From a virus, in the IMG/VR virus record IMGVR_UViG_3300032116_000125, positions 1 to 64,000 of that record: a DNA stretch of 64,000 nucleotides. The stretch is one strand, 5' to 3'. The position numbers and the translations under genes were made by a program. A model generated the notes under the pieces. That model was not told the origin of the DNA. It searched no databases and saw nothing but the letters and a program-made list of their open reading frames with translations. Shown piece after piece: positions 7,586 through 16,067 of the stretch; positions within the stretch are counted from its first letter, which is position 1; each line of letters opens with the position of its first letter.

Positions 7586-7987
7586 ATGACAGTTGCACCC
7601 GTTCCCATGTTCCCCGAGAAGGGCACTCCCGTGTTTGAGCGCTCCTTCGCCCCGAGCATCCCCGGTAACCGTGGACCGCTCCGTTTTGAGGAAGGTGTCG
7701 CCACCGACACGGACGTTCCTTACGACTTCGGCGTTGGCGCTTACGAGGACACCGCTCCCTCGCCCATGCGGATGAACCACAATAACCCTGAGATGTTCTA
7801 CAAGTACGCTGAGGAGACCATGCGTGAGCGTGCTCACGTTGGTTCGGCCTCTTGGATTGAGGCCCCCACCGTGCTCGGTGAGTTCGTTCAGGGTTCCATG
7901 GCTGGCGACATGATGCCGCAGTTTGAGTACTCGTACAACACGGGTGGTCACATGAACCGCCCGAACCCGACCGTCGTTTACGACTGA
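7586..7987 (+). CDS. Hypothetical virion-region protein, 133 aa
   Basis: It has a strong AGGAGG (7571-7576) upstream. The 51-bp gap after terL contains TATGGTACGATAGG, a possible -10 element, with no clear -35. The product is Pro- and Met-rich with acidic patches (MTVAPVPMFPEKGTPVFERS; NNPEMFYKYAEETMRERA). It has no transmembrane segment or enzymatic motif. The strong ribosome-binding site and position between terminase and portal suggest a moderately expressed structural or decoration-type protein, which is inference only. Confidence 0.7.
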   Translation: MTVAPVPMFPEKGTPVFERSFAPSIPGNRGPLRFEEGVATDTDVPYDFGVGAYEDTAPSPMRMNHNNPEMFYKYAEETMRERAHVGSASWIEAPTVLGEFVQGSMAGDMMPQFEYSYNTGGHMNRPNPTVVYD

Positions 7988-7989
7988 GC

Positions 7990-8433
7990 ATGTACGGCAC
8001 CGAGAACTTCTCGGTGACTTACCCGAAACCTGTCAGCGCCATCGGGGAGTCCCCGCAACTATCGTCGTACGCGGAGATGGCAAGCCGCTTTGCCCGCGTG
8101 CGTAGTGGCTTTGGCATTACCCCTGCAAAGTCATACCTGACGGACACCGCCGTATCCAACCCGTTCGTACCCAGCCCCATGGGGGGCAAGCGTGCGTTGC
8201 TGGGACCCCGGCGCCTAGAGGGCATGGGTGAGTTTGTATTGGACCCCATGCAGAACTTTAAGCCGGAAACGCTGGACTTGGAGGGCTACAAATACCGCTC
8301 TAAGATCGCGGCCCCTCAGAAGGACAGCAACGGTACGGCATCCATTAGGCGTAAGGGGCTTAGCGCCTATAAGCGCGTTAAGGCTGGTAAAAACCCTAAC
8401 CCGCCCGCACTCCCGAAAACGAAGGTGTACTGA
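7990..8433 (+). CDS. Hypothetical basic protein, 147 aa
   Basis: It starts two bases after the previous stop and overlaps the next start (TGATGG). The product is Pro- and Ser-rich in the first half and strongly basic in the last 50 residues (GYKYRSKIAAPQKDSNG; KGLSAYKRVKAGKNPNPP), which could bind DNA or acidic scaffold. No recognised family. Tight coupling to its neighbours suggests the 7586-9353 genes work together. Confidence 0.65.
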   Translation: MYGTENFSVTYPKPVSAIGESPQLSSYAEMASRFARVRSGFGITPAKSYLTDTAVSNPFVPSPMGGKRALLGPRRLEGMGEFVLDPMQNFKPETLDLEGYKYRSKIAAPQKDSNGTASIRRKGLSAYKRVKAGKNPNPPALPKTKVY

Positions 8434-9353
8434 TGGCTTTTTTTGATGTACCCAAGAGTACCGGACCTGATGACAAGACACCGGAACAGTTCATGGCTAA
8501 CACGGCTAGGCGGCTAGTTACCATGGGGATGCACTTGCCTAACCACGTTATTGAGTCAGGGCGCCAGTGGTACCCAGTCGTACATGAGGCGGCGAAAAAG
8601 ACGGTGGGCATGGATACCGCGGAGGGTCGTCGCATTAAAGACATCAGTACTGCGGGGGGCATTATTGCGGCAGTGTCCCCTAATCTGGACTTTGACTCCC
8701 GAAACATTCACGCTGTAACTGAATTGGCAGGTTTGGAGTCTTCTGACTGGGACATGATCCGCCGCAGTGCTACCGCTAAGCAGGCTGACGGTAAAACACA
8801 GGCACCGCGTAATCCTGAAGTGACCGCAATGCTTCGGGAAAAAGCCCCATCTTTGGTTAGTTCTTACGATACCGGGTTGGTTAAGGCGCACAGATTGCTT
8901 AGTGGCGATCAACTCCGAGATGTCCTACCGCGGGCATCGGCACCAAAAACCTCGCATTTTGCCGATAACATTATTAATCCATTTGAAGATACCGGAGTCA
9001 CGGTGGATTATCGCCACCACGACATTGTTGCGAATCAGATGATATCTCCAAAAGTCTCTCGTGGCATCAGCACCGCAGATTTGAAGACTGCGGGGCGGCG
9101 TACTCGGTATGAGGACATTGAACATATAACACGGCTGGCTTCCACTCTTGCCGGTAAGCGTGACGAGCGCTTCCGCGGCATCTTGCCCCATGACATGCAG
9201 GCCATTCTATGGATGGGTGGCAAGCATATTGAGACGCAAGGCGGAGCCCGCAGAGTCGGTCCCGCAAGAAAAGGTCAACCGTATACTACGGAGACTGGTG
9301 CGCCGCTACCCCGAGACGCTCACTTCTGGGTTGGTACCGCGGATCACTTGTAA
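8433..9353 (+). CDS. Conserved phage protein, HhH-glycosylase-like pattern
   Basis: 306 residues. It carries WYPVVHEAAKKTVGM, GIIAAVSPNLDFDSRN, KTSHFADNIINPF and VTVDYRHHDIVANQM. This order (WY-x-A, a 'viAAxSP-x3-W/F-x-N' block, then K-x2-F-x2-NI and a V-x-D-x-H strand) is that of a family common in actinophages that I recall as DUF7178, and it resembles the helix-hairpin-helix DNA-glycosylase layout. The family name needs checking. A DNA-binding or repair role is plausible but unproven. It is the last gene of a coupled set. Confidence 0.65.
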   Translation: MAFFDVPKSTGPDDKTPEQFMANTARRLVTMGMHLPNHVIESGRQWYPVVHEAAKKTVGMDTAEGRRIKDISTAGGIIAAVSPNLDFDSRNIHAVTELAGLESSDWDMIRRSATAKQADGKTQAPRNPEVTAMLREKAPSLVSSYDTGLVKAHRLLSGDQLRDVLPRASAPKTSHFADNIINPFEDTGVTVDYRHHDIVANQMISPKVSRGISTADLKTAGRRTRYEDIEHITRLASTLAGKRDERFRGILPHDMQAILWMGGKHIETQGGARRVGPARKGQPYTTETGAPLPRDAHFWVGTADHL

Positions 9354-9583
9354 TCTTGAAGAACGTCCCAAGCGTCTTCAAGTAACAGCATTGTTTCTTG
9401 GATATTATCCATAGTTATTGAACATGTGTAACTTTCTAGCGCTTTAAATACAACTTCAAAATCATCTCTTGTAAGGGTCACATACTGTCCGTCAGTCATG
9501 GTACAAACATTATCAGAACCTTGAATTGAGATAACAATCTCGGCGTCTTTGGCCCTCTGATAACCTCTCCTTCCCAACGACAT
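9344..9583 (-). CDS. Possible small leftward gene, 79 aa
   Basis: The 242-bp gap between 9353 and 9596 has no rightward gene but an open leftward frame with ordinary protein composition (GQYVTLTRDDFEVVFKALES; NIQETMLLLEDAWDVLQDY). Starts at 9583 or 9499 (MTDGQYVTL) are both possible and neither has a clear ribosome-binding site. It ends by overlapping the 3' end of the gene at 8433. It could be a genuine antisense gene or a relic. Low certainty. Confidence 0.4.
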   Translation of the reverse strand: MSLGRRGYQRAKDAEIVISIQGSDNVCTMTDGQYVTLTRDDFEVVFKALESYTCSITMDNIQETMLLLEDAWDVLQDYK

Positions 9584-9595
9584 AAGGAGAGAACA

Positions 9596-9754
9596 GTGCA
9601 CCCCGGAGATGCGGAACTGCTTGAAACATACTTGACAAGAATCGCCCCCAGAGGCTATCAAGAAGAGCAGGAAGTGCTACGGTTACTGTCGGTGCTTAAG
9701 GGCATCCAGAAGTCGTCATACCATAAGGAGCAGAAAGTTGAGCGAGTTAAGTAA
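9596..9754 (+). CDS. Small helical protein, 52 aa, GTG start
   Basis: GTG at 9596 follows AAGGAGAG at 9584-9591. The product (MHPGDAELLETYLTRIAPRG, then QEEQEVLRLLSVLKG and a basic tail) looks like two short helices. Its 3' end overlaps the next gene, whose TTG start lies at 9738. The pair (short helical protein followed by an HTH protein) recurs next to metallophosphoesterase genes in actinophages as far as I remember, but I cannot name a function. Confidence 0.6.
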   Translation: MHPGDAELLETYLTRIAPRGYQEEQEVLRLLSVLKGIQKSSYHKEQKVERVK

Positions 9755-10007
9755 GGAGTTACTCTCGCGTACGCCCGTGAACTGGGGTTGCGGTATTGCA
9801 ACTTTGCGCGAAACCCTAAACGACGAAGACAGGAACACCCTTGATTTGTCGCTTGACCGTATCAAGGCAGACACCGGTCAGGGTCGTTCTAAGGTGTACT
9901 CTTCATCATGGCTTGAAAAAGTCCTTAAAAACCACGGACACTCAATCAGCAGAAGCACGATTGAACGACACATAAGAGGGAAGTGCAGTTGTGGCAAGTC
10001 TCAGTGA
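9738..10007 (+). CDS. Helix-turn-helix DNA-binding protein, 89 aa
   Basis: TTG start preceded by AAGGAGC. The product has LRETLNDEDRNTLDLSLDRI, then SSSWLEKVLKNHGHSISRST, IERHIRGKCSCGKSQ. The second half is a helix-turn-helix (WL-x2-VL-x3-G-x-x-IS-x-STI-x-RH), ending in a short CSC cysteine cluster. Small proteins of this type in actinophages are annotated as DNA-binding and occasionally proposed as small terminases. It could therefore be TerS or a regulator. Confidence 0.7.
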   Translation: MSELSKELLSRTPVNWGCGIATLRETLNDEDRNTLDLSLDRIKADTGQGRSKVYSSSWLEKVLKNHGHSISRSTIERHIRGKCSCGKSQ

Positions 10008-11130
10008 CGATCTCAACACCCCGCCGTCAAAGGTAACCCTCGGCAAGATTGCCGACCTCCTTCAGCGCAATAACATTGACGTTGACGAGGTTGGTTCAAT
10101 CAAGCGGGTGTCTCTGTACCAGAGCATGATCAAGAACGACGTTGGTCAGGCCGAGGTGCACGACCTCATGGGCATCCAGTTCAACCCCAAGTGGGCAGAC
10201 GGACCCGAGTGGCCGGTGGTCCAACCCGGCCCCGCAATCAAGGTACCCATTCGTAAAGCCACCGCCAAGGACACCGAGGGCTATAAGACGGCGGTAATCC
10301 TTCCCGATATGCAGATCGGCTATTATCGGGGGCCCAACGGACTGGAGCCCACTCATGACGAAGAAGCGCTTGCCATTGCTCTGGCAATTACCCGAAAACT
10401 CAACCCCGATAGAGTCGTCATGGTCGGAGATAATCTGGATTTCCCCGAGTTTGGAAAGTACCGGTTATCTAGTGCCTACGCTCTCACAACCCAAGCCTCC
10501 ATTGACCGAGCCACAACGCTCTGCGCGGAAATCCGGGCGGCGGCGCCGAACGCAGAAATAGATTGGATTTCTGGTAACCATGAAGAACGCCTCAGTAATT
10601 TCCTTATTGACAACGCAAAAGCCTCGTTCGGCATTCGGAAAGGTAACACTCCAGATTCTTGGCCTGTTCTTAGCGTTCCTTATCTATGTCGTTTTGATGA
10701 TTACGGGATTAACTATGTGGCTGGTTATCCGGCTGGACAAGTCTGGATTAATCAAAGGCTTAAAGTCATTCATGGCAACAAAGTCCGGTCTAATGGTTCA
10801 ACCGCTCACGCCTACCTCAACGACAGCAAGGTCAGCGTCGTCTACGGGCACATTCACCGTAGGGAATGGTGCGAAAAGACCCGTCAGGATTGGGACGGTG
10901 CAAAGACCGTCATGGCGGCGTCACCGGGCACGTTAGCCCGCTGTGATGGGGCTGTGCCCAGCACCAAGGGCGGAATTGACTTGGACGGGCGCCCTTTGAC
11001 CATTGTTGAGGACTGGCAACAGGGCCTCGCGGTGGTGACGTATGAGGAAGGCGAAGGGCAGTTCTGGTATGAGCAGGTTCCGATTCACAATACGAGTGCC
11101 TTTTTCCGTGGTAAGGTTTACCAGCCGTAA
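9991..11130 (+). CDS. Calcineurin-like metallophosphoesterase
   Basis: 379 residues, GTG start at 9991 overlapping the previous gene. Residues 1-85 are a helical N-terminal extension (LGKIADLLQRNNIDVDEVG). The catalytic part has the five metal-ligand blocks in order: LPDMQIGYY, VMVGDNLDFPEFGKY, ISGNHEERL, VIHGNKV and VVYGHIHRREW. These are the signature motifs of the binuclear phosphoesterase fold. Substrate is unknown; phage members may act on DNA ends or nucleotides. The N-terminal extension may dock to the HTH protein encoded before it. Confidence 0.9.
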   Translation: MASLSDDLNTPPSKVTLGKIADLLQRNNIDVDEVGSIKRVSLYQSMIKNDVGQAEVHDLMGIQFNPKWADGPEWPVVQPGPAIKVPIRKATAKDTEGYKTAVILPDMQIGYYRGPNGLEPTHDEEALAIALAITRKLNPDRVVMVGDNLDFPEFGKYRLSSAYALTTQASIDRATTLCAEIRAAAPNAEIDWISGNHEERLSNFLIDNAKASFGIRKGNTPDSWPVLSVPYLCRFDDYGINYVAGYPAGQVWINQRLKVIHGNKVRSNGSTAHAYLNDSKVSVVYGHIHRREWCEKTRQDWDGAKTVMAASPGTLARCDGAVPSTKGGIDLDGRPLTIVEDWQQGLAVVTYEEGEGQFWYEQVPIHNTSAFFRGKVYQP

Positions 11131-11143
11131 CAAAGGGATTACC

Positions 11144-11425
11144 ATGTCAAAAAAGCACAAAATCAAGGCTGTCATGGTGGTTTGGGACGATGCGTTTGAC
11201 GGGCCCGGGGGGTGGGTGTACCCCGACAAATACCGACCCTTCATTGTTGACCCCCTTACTATTGGCTGGATGCTGAGCAACGATGACGATAAGTACCTCA
11301 CCCTGTACTCCTCGTATTATTACGATGAGGAGGGGGATTTAATATGCTCAAATCCTATGCATATTCCTCGTGGTATGATTAAGTCCATTACTCCCATTAA
11401 AACGAAGAAGATCGGGGGCCGGTAA
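11144..11425 (+). CDS. Hypothetical protein, 93 aa
   Basis: I chose ATG 11144 after the AAAGGGAT site; longer in-frame starts lie inside the phosphoesterase gene. The product (MSKKHKIKAVMVVWDDAFDG, then PGGWVYPDKYRPFIVDPLTI) has a strand pattern V-x-V-x-W-x-D and a Tyr-rich middle (YLTLYSSYYYDEEGDLICSN). It reads like a small host-regulator-type protein. The stop overlaps the next start by one base. Function unknown. Confidence 0.65.
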   Translation: MSKKHKIKAVMVVWDDAFDGPGGWVYPDKYRPFIVDPLTIGWMLSNDDDKYLTLYSSYYYDEEGDLICSNPMHIPRGMIKSITPIKTKKIGGR

Positions 11426-12051
11426 TGGCGCGACGCAAGGCACGGGGTAGTCGGGCAGGTCTCCGACGAGGGGAACTTTCTCAGGCTGAAATTGAAAAGA
11501 GCGGCCCCCAGCAACCCGGGGAAGGTTTTTCTATCCGTACCTCCGGTCGTGGCGCCGGTGGCCCCGCACGCAATGTGTTCTCTGTGGGGTACGCCCCGGA
11601 GGCTGGGCGTGGTGCTGAAGTCGCTGTAGACCCCCGCGAACCCGCGGCCGACCAGTTGCTGGCATTTAACCGTGCTAATGCTGACGTACTCGGTACCCCC
11701 GGTGCCAACATGATTCAGGGTGGCTGGCATGATCCTGATTCTGGTGTCGTTCAGCAAGACACCTCGGTGGCTTTGCCCCTGACTGCCTCCGGACTCGGAG
11801 CCGCTATGGCTATTGGTGCACAGAGCCGTCAGGAAGCCATTGGCATGCTCGGACCATCGGCTAAAGCCCCGTACATCAGGGATGTCAACATCCCGAAGCA
11901 CTTGCATCCAGACCAGTTCGTCTGGGAAGAGGGCACTTCTCCCCGCGTGGAAAAGGCGGGGGGAGTCGTGCGTATTACGCCAACCCGTGGTGAGATGATC
12001 GGCGTAGAAGCCGACATTCTTGCTGAGCAAATGGGTCTACCTAAGGACTAA
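11425..12051 (+). CDS. Hypothetical protein, 208 aa
   Basis: The N-terminal 60 residues are basic and Gly-rich (MARRKARGSRAGLRRGELSQ). The middle has GANMIQGGWHDPDSGVV, VQQDTSVALPLTASG and an 'A-x3-Q-x2-AIGML' helix, a pattern found in phage proteins that log 'G-W-x-D-x2-T/S-G-x-V' before a helix carrying Q-x-AI. I have seen it in capsid-associated effector proteins, but the match is weak. It lies just before the portal gene, so a head-associated role is reasonable. Unassigned. Confidence 0.6.
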   Translation: MARRKARGSRAGLRRGELSQAEIEKSGPQQPGEGFSIRTSGRGAGGPARNVFSVGYAPEAGRGAEVAVDPREPAADQLLAFNRANADVLGTPGANMIQGGWHDPDSGVVQQDTSVALPLTASGLGAAMAIGAQSRQEAIGMLGPSAKAPYIRDVNIPKHLHPDQFVWEEGTSPRVEKAGGVVRITPTRGEMIGVEADILAEQMGLPKD

Positions 12052-12057
12052 TACTTA

Positions 12058-13728
12058 ATGCCTGTTGATTTTTGGTCGCCATCCTATAGAGCCTCGTCCA
12101 GTGACCTGACGGTCGCCATCTCGCCCCTTGGGCTGGTGGAGTTGGCTGACGAAGAGTTTGAGGTCCATGGCCCCCGCCTGAATCGCTACTCGTCCTGCTG
12201 GGCGTGGTATTTGGGACACCACTGGTCGTACCGCCGTGAGATGGGCGAGCAGAACATCACCATGAACTACGTCCGTACCATGTCGGACTACATCACGAAC
12301 TTCTGTTTTGGTAAGGGCATCCAGTTCAAAGTGCCTGAGCAGAACGGCGCCATCATTCCCCATCTCCTCCATGAGGTCTGGGAAAACCATAACTCTAAGC
12401 ATTATGTGCTTTGGGAGATGGGTCAGTTGGCCGGTGTTACTGGCGATTGCTTTGTCAAGGTCGCTTACGAGGAGCCGTACGTTGACCCCGCTGGTATTGG
12501 TCATGCAGGCCGAGTTCGTATTATCCCCCTTAACCCCGCGCACTGCTTCCCTGAGTACCACCCCCATGACCGCGACCGTATCCTGCGTTTTAAACTGAAG
12601 TACCGCTTCTGGGGAACCAGCCCCGAGGGTACCCGGCAGGTCTATACCTTCACGGAAATCCTCACTGACGAGTCGGTAGAGCAATATATCAACGACGAGT
12701 TGATTGACCAGTACCCGAACGCCATTGGTCTTATCCCTATTGTCCACATTCCTAACATGACGATCTCGTCGTCGCCATGGGGTCAGTCGGACATCTGGGA
12801 CATCATCTCTCTGAACCGTGAGTTGAACGAAAAGATGACCGAGGTCTCGGACATCATCAACTACCACGCCGCCCCGGTGACCATCATTACCGGCGCTAAG
12901 GCCAGCCAGTTGGAGCGTGGCCCTAAGAAGGTCTGGGCCGGTCTACCCAAGGACGCCTCGGTGTACAACTTGGAGTCCCGTGGCGAGATGGCTGGCGCTC
13001 TGGAGTACATCCAGTTCATTAAGCGGGCTATGCACGAGATCACTGGTGTGCCTGAGACTGCATTGGGACAATTCCAACCCGTGTCTAACACCTCTGGCGT
13101 TGCCTTGGCCATCCAATACCAGCCCATGATGAATCGCTATAACCAGAAGAAGATTCACTTTACGAAGGGTCTGGAGAAGGTTAATGAGATCATCATCCGT
13201 ACATGCGCGGTATTTGAGCCTCAAATGCTCCAGTTTAATCCCGGGGTGGCGGCACCTCCCGAGCCCGATCAAGCGTTGGTTCTTGACCCCGCCGACCCCG
13301 TGGTTTACCAGACGCAAATCCACTGGCCGGAACCGCTTCCGGTGGATGTCCTTATCAAACTTAATGAAGTTCAGGCCAAGTTGTCGCTTGGCTTGGAGTC
13401 CAAGCGCGGTGCTCTCAAGATTCTTGGGGAAGAGTTCCCGAACGAGAAAATGCTTGAAATCTTTGAGGAATTGCGTGATGATGCTCTTGATCAGGGTGCG
13501 CTAGATATGTTGCGTGCTCAGATTCAGCAAGCCGTAATGCTAACTACAGGTATTATTCCCGGACAAGAGGGAGAAAGTAGTGTAGTATCTGCGGGAGGTG
13601 AAGCAGGTGGTGGTCCTCTCCCGGGAGTACCAGCCATCGGTGACGCCGAAGGACAGATGATTAACAACATAATCCAAAGGGCATACGGAGCAAGGTTCGC
13701 CCAGCGCCGTTTGCCAGACGAAGAATAA
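12058..13728 (+). CDS. Portal protein
   Basis: 556 residues. It has the N-terminal wing (YSSCWAWYLGHHWSYRREMG), NYVRTMSDYITNFCFGKGI, the beta-rich stem region VRIIPLNPAHCFPEYHPHD, and the clip/crown segment ALGQFQPVSNTSGVALAIQY followed by a long helix (NQKKIHFTKGLEKVNEII). These are characteristic of HK97-type/SPP1-like portals. It forms the dodecameric DNA entry ring at the head vertex and docks terminase. It lies directly before scaffold and capsid, the usual order. Confidence 0.88.
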   Translation: MPVDFWSPSYRASSSDLTVAISPLGLVELADEEFEVHGPRLNRYSSCWAWYLGHHWSYRREMGEQNITMNYVRTMSDYITNFCFGKGIQFKVPEQNGAIIPHLLHEVWENHNSKHYVLWEMGQLAGVTGDCFVKVAYEEPYVDPAGIGHAGRVRIIPLNPAHCFPEYHPHDRDRILRFKLKYRFWGTSPEGTRQVYTFTEILTDESVEQYINDELIDQYPNAIGLIPIVHIPNMTISSSPWGQSDIWDIISLNRELNEKMTEVSDIINYHAAPVTIITGAKASQLERGPKKVWAGLPKDASVYNLESRGEMAGALEYIQFIKRAMHEITGVPETALGQFQPVSNTSGVALAIQYQPMMNRYNQKKIHFTKGLEKVNEIIIRTCAVFEPQMLQFNPGVAAPPEPDQALVLDPADPVVYQTQIHWPEPLPVDVLIKLNEVQAKLSLGLESKRGALKILGEEFPNEKMLEIFEELRDDALDQGALDMLRAQIQQAVMLTTGIIPGQEGESSVVSAGGEAGGGPLPGVPAIGDAEGQMINNIIQRAYGARFAQRRLPDEE

Positions 13729-13781
13729 AACCGTTATCCCAAATCAGTCAGTAAAAGCCCAACAAGCAAGAGGTAAAAGAA

Positions 13782-14561
13782 ATGAATATTCAGGACGGTG
13801 ACGGGATCGTGATCCCGGTATCCAACGACACTCAGGAAACACCCACGGCTCGCCCGGAAGGTCGTGTTTTCACCGAATCCGAGGTTGAAGCAATTCGCCG
13901 TCAGGAGAAGGACAAACTGTATAAGCGTGTTGAAGACGCTGACGGTCGTGTCCGTACCCTTGAGGAGCAGTTGTCTGTCATCTCTCAGGAGCGCGAAGCG
14001 GCCCGCCAAGAGGCCGCAGAACGAGCCCGCGCCGAGGCGGAGATTCTCCGTCAGCGTGAAGCCGAGGAATTGAGCGCCAAGGAACTTCTCTCCAAGCGTG
14101 AGGACGAGTTCAACCAGCGCATCAATCAGGTGGAGCAGGAATGGCGGAGCAAGTTTGAAGAAATTGAGCGCCAGCGTCAGGCGCAGGAGGCCCTCCTTGA
14201 GAAGGAGCGGCGCATCCAGCAGATTGAGTCTTACCGCCAGCGTCGTATGGCGGAGGAGCAAGAGACTATTATCCCCGAACTTCGTGACCTTATTTCGGGA
14301 AATAGTGAAGAAGATATTGATAATAGTATTGCTGTACTCCGTGAGCGCAGTAATGCTATAATTGAATCAATCCAACAGGCGACTTCCCAAAGCCGTCTGC
14401 GGGGACCGCAGGTAACTGCGCCCCCGACTGGGCCAATGGAAAACCAATCGGAATACCAGACGCTGTCGGCGGATGACATCCGCCAAATGCCGATGGATCA
14501 GTACATGAAAATGCGTGAACGGCTCATGCAAGCGGCTCGGTCCCCCCGAGGGCGCTTCTAA
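13782..14561 (+). CDS. Capsid scaffolding protein
   Basis: 259 residues, dominated by a long charged coiled coil (about residues 30-165; for example LEEQLSVISQEREAARQEAA and RAEAEILRQREAEELSAKEL). The N-terminus is disordered and acidic, and the C-terminus is a basic tail with MPMDQYMKMRERLMQAARSP, the usual coat-binding element. Position between portal and major capsid protein fits a scaffold. No protease gene is seen nearby, so the scaffold may leave without cleavage, or the protease lies elsewhere. Confidence 0.85.
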   Translation: MNIQDGDGIVIPVSNDTQETPTARPEGRVFTESEVEAIRRQEKDKLYKRVEDADGRVRTLEEQLSVISQEREAARQEAAERARAEAEILRQREAEELSAKELLSKREDEFNQRINQVEQEWRSKFEEIERQRQAQEALLEKERRIQQIESYRQRRMAEEQETIIPELRDLISGNSEEDIDNSIAVLRERSNAIIESIQQATSQSRLRGPQVTAPPTGPMENQSEYQTLSADDIRQMPMDQYMKMRERLMQAARSPRGRF

Positions 14562-14599
14562 CCAAAACCCAACAACAACCTATCCCGGAGGATATTCAA

Positions 14600-15709
14600 A
14601 TGGCCCTTCCCGCCCCTGTAGGGGGTGCGATCACCGGAGCAGGTCTTGGTTCCATCACCACGACCGGCTACTCCAGCGACGCGACCCTCTCGCCCGCAAT
14701 CCAGCAAATCTGGTCCAAGGAGATTCTGTTTCAGGCGATGCCCGTGCTTCGCTTTGAGCAGTTCGCCGTGAAGAAGACCGAACTCGGCGTCATGCCCGGT
14801 CTGACCATCAACTTCATGCGCTACAACAACCTCAGCGTCAACGAGGACTCGGGTGCGACCCTTACCGAAGGTGTTCGCATGGAGCCCACCTCGCTGTCGG
14901 CTAGCCAGATTCAGATCACCGTGTCTGAGCATGGTCAGGCTGTTGCCGTGACTGAACTCCTGCTCAATGCGTCGTTTGACGACGTCATGGCCTCGTCGTC
15001 GCGCCTCCTCGGCCGTCACATGGCTCAGAGCATGGACATTCAGGCTCGTAACACCCTGTACAAGGCTGGCGTGCCGTTCGGCGGCGGGTCGGCTGTGGCT
15101 CCGAGCGTCGTGTTCGGTCGCACCGCGGCCTCGGCTCGTGGCGCCATCAGCCCCTACGATGCCGGTACCCTCGGCACCGCCTCGGCCCCCGGCTACCTCA
15201 GCCCGGCTTCCATCAAGGACGCCGTGGAGGTGCTCGCTGGTCAGAACATCCCGCGTCTGGGCGACACCTATGTGTGCTTCGTTCACCCGTCGCAGAGCCG
15301 CTCGCTCCGTGACTGGCCGGAGTTCATTGAAGTCACGAAGTACGCCGCCCCCGGCAACTTCATGCTCGGTGAAATCGGCCGTCTGTACGATGTGGTGTTC
15401 ATTGAGACCACGCAGGTCAAGAAGGGCTTGGACGCCACCGCGGCTTCCTCGTCTCTGTACGACCTCGGCGCGACCCTTGACTCGGCTTCGGCCGCTGGCT
15501 TCCAAGAGAACGCTGACGCCTACAACGCCATCATGATCGGTGACAACGCCTTCGGTCACGCCATCGCCCTCCCGGTTGAACTCCGCGACGGTGGTGTCAT
15601 TGACTTCGGTCGTGAGCACGGTCTGGCGTGGTACGCGATCTGGGGCTTCGGAGTCATCACTCACGAGAGCCGCGTGATCCTCAACACCCTCGGTGGTGCG
15701 ATTTCCTGA
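14600..15709 (+). CDS. Major capsid protein (HK97 fold, N4 gp56-like)
   Basis: 369 residues. It has the N4 gp56-type arrangement: LSPAIQQIWSKEILFQAMPV, RFEQFAVKKTE, GLTINFMRYNNLS, then SLSASQIQITVSEHGQAVAV and a helix LLNASFDDVMASSSRLLGRH, followed by a long P-domain and a C-terminal strand. It lies after the scaffold and has a strong GGAGG ribosome-binding site. The codon usage is unusually biased to C/G third positions, as expected for a highly expressed protein. The shell of the virion is built from it. Confidence 0.92.
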   Translation: MALPAPVGGAITGAGLGSITTTGYSSDATLSPAIQQIWSKEILFQAMPVLRFEQFAVKKTELGVMPGLTINFMRYNNLSVNEDSGATLTEGVRMEPTSLSASQIQITVSEHGQAVAVTELLLNASFDDVMASSSRLLGRHMAQSMDIQARNTLYKAGVPFGGGSAVAPSVVFGRTAASARGAISPYDAGTLGTASAPGYLSPASIKDAVEVLAGQNIPRLGDTYVCFVHPSQSRSLRDWPEFIEVTKYAAPGNFMLGEIGRLYDVVFIETTQVKKGLDATAASSSLYDLGATLDSASAAGFQENADAYNAIMIGDNAFGHAIALPVELRDGGVIDFGREHGLAWYAIWGFGVITHESRVILNTLGGAIS

Positions 15710-15732
15710 ACTTAGGTTCAGATGAGATGTCG

Positions 15733-15759
15733 GCGGTGGGGGCCTATGGCCCTCACCGC
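15733..15759 (+). terminator. Stem-loop after the capsid gene
   Basis: A 12-bp stem (GCGGTGGGGGCC at 15733-15744, complement at 15748-15759, one G-T pair) with a TAT loop sits 24 bases after the capsid stop. There is no T run, so it may be a partial terminator or an mRNA-stabilising hairpin that sets the capsid transcript above its neighbours. Confidence 0.55.
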
Positions 15760-15795
15760 TGATAATCTAAATACCAAACAACAAGGAGAAGAAGA

Positions 15796-16059
15796 ATGGC
15801 AACCAGTAAAAACAACCCGGCTTTTGCCGAACTTGACGACACCGCCGATGTGGTGGAAGTCATTGAAGAGACCCCCGTGGTCTCTGCCCCCAAGTCTGCC
15901 CCGGCGCAGGACAACCTCGTCACGGCCCGTGTTAAGGGAACGTGGAAGATGTTCTGGGGCCGTGCAACTTACGATTTTGAAGATGGTAAGCGTTACCGCA
16001 TCCCCCGCGATCTGTACGACTACCTCGTGCGACATTCAAACATTTACGACACCGTCTGA
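15796..16059 (+). CDS. Small head-region protein, 87 aa
   Basis: It starts at the ATG after AAGGAGAAG. The product has an acidic Val-rich first half (MATSKNNPAFAELDDTADVV) and a compact second half with WKMFWGRATYDFEDGKRYRI then PRDLYDYLVRHSNIYDTV. The second half resembles the small 'fiRG-like' motifs of proteins that follow the coat gene in N4-like and other myovirus-type phages. A head-vertex or decoration role is likely, but I cannot be more precise. Confidence 0.65.
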   Translation: MATSKNNPAFAELDDTADVVEVIEETPVVSAPKSAPAQDNLVTARVKGTWKMFWGRATYDFEDGKRYRIPRDLYDYLVRHSNIYDTV

Positions 16060-16067
16060 GGTAACTA

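Noticed and set aside
14558-15664. A long leftward open frame (368 codons) opposite the capsid gene
   Set aside because: It is the mirror of a highly biased gene: the capsid gene uses mostly C/G in third positions, which removes stops from the opposite strand. It has no start site signals and the residue composition (His/Arg/Gly) is typical of an antisense artefact.
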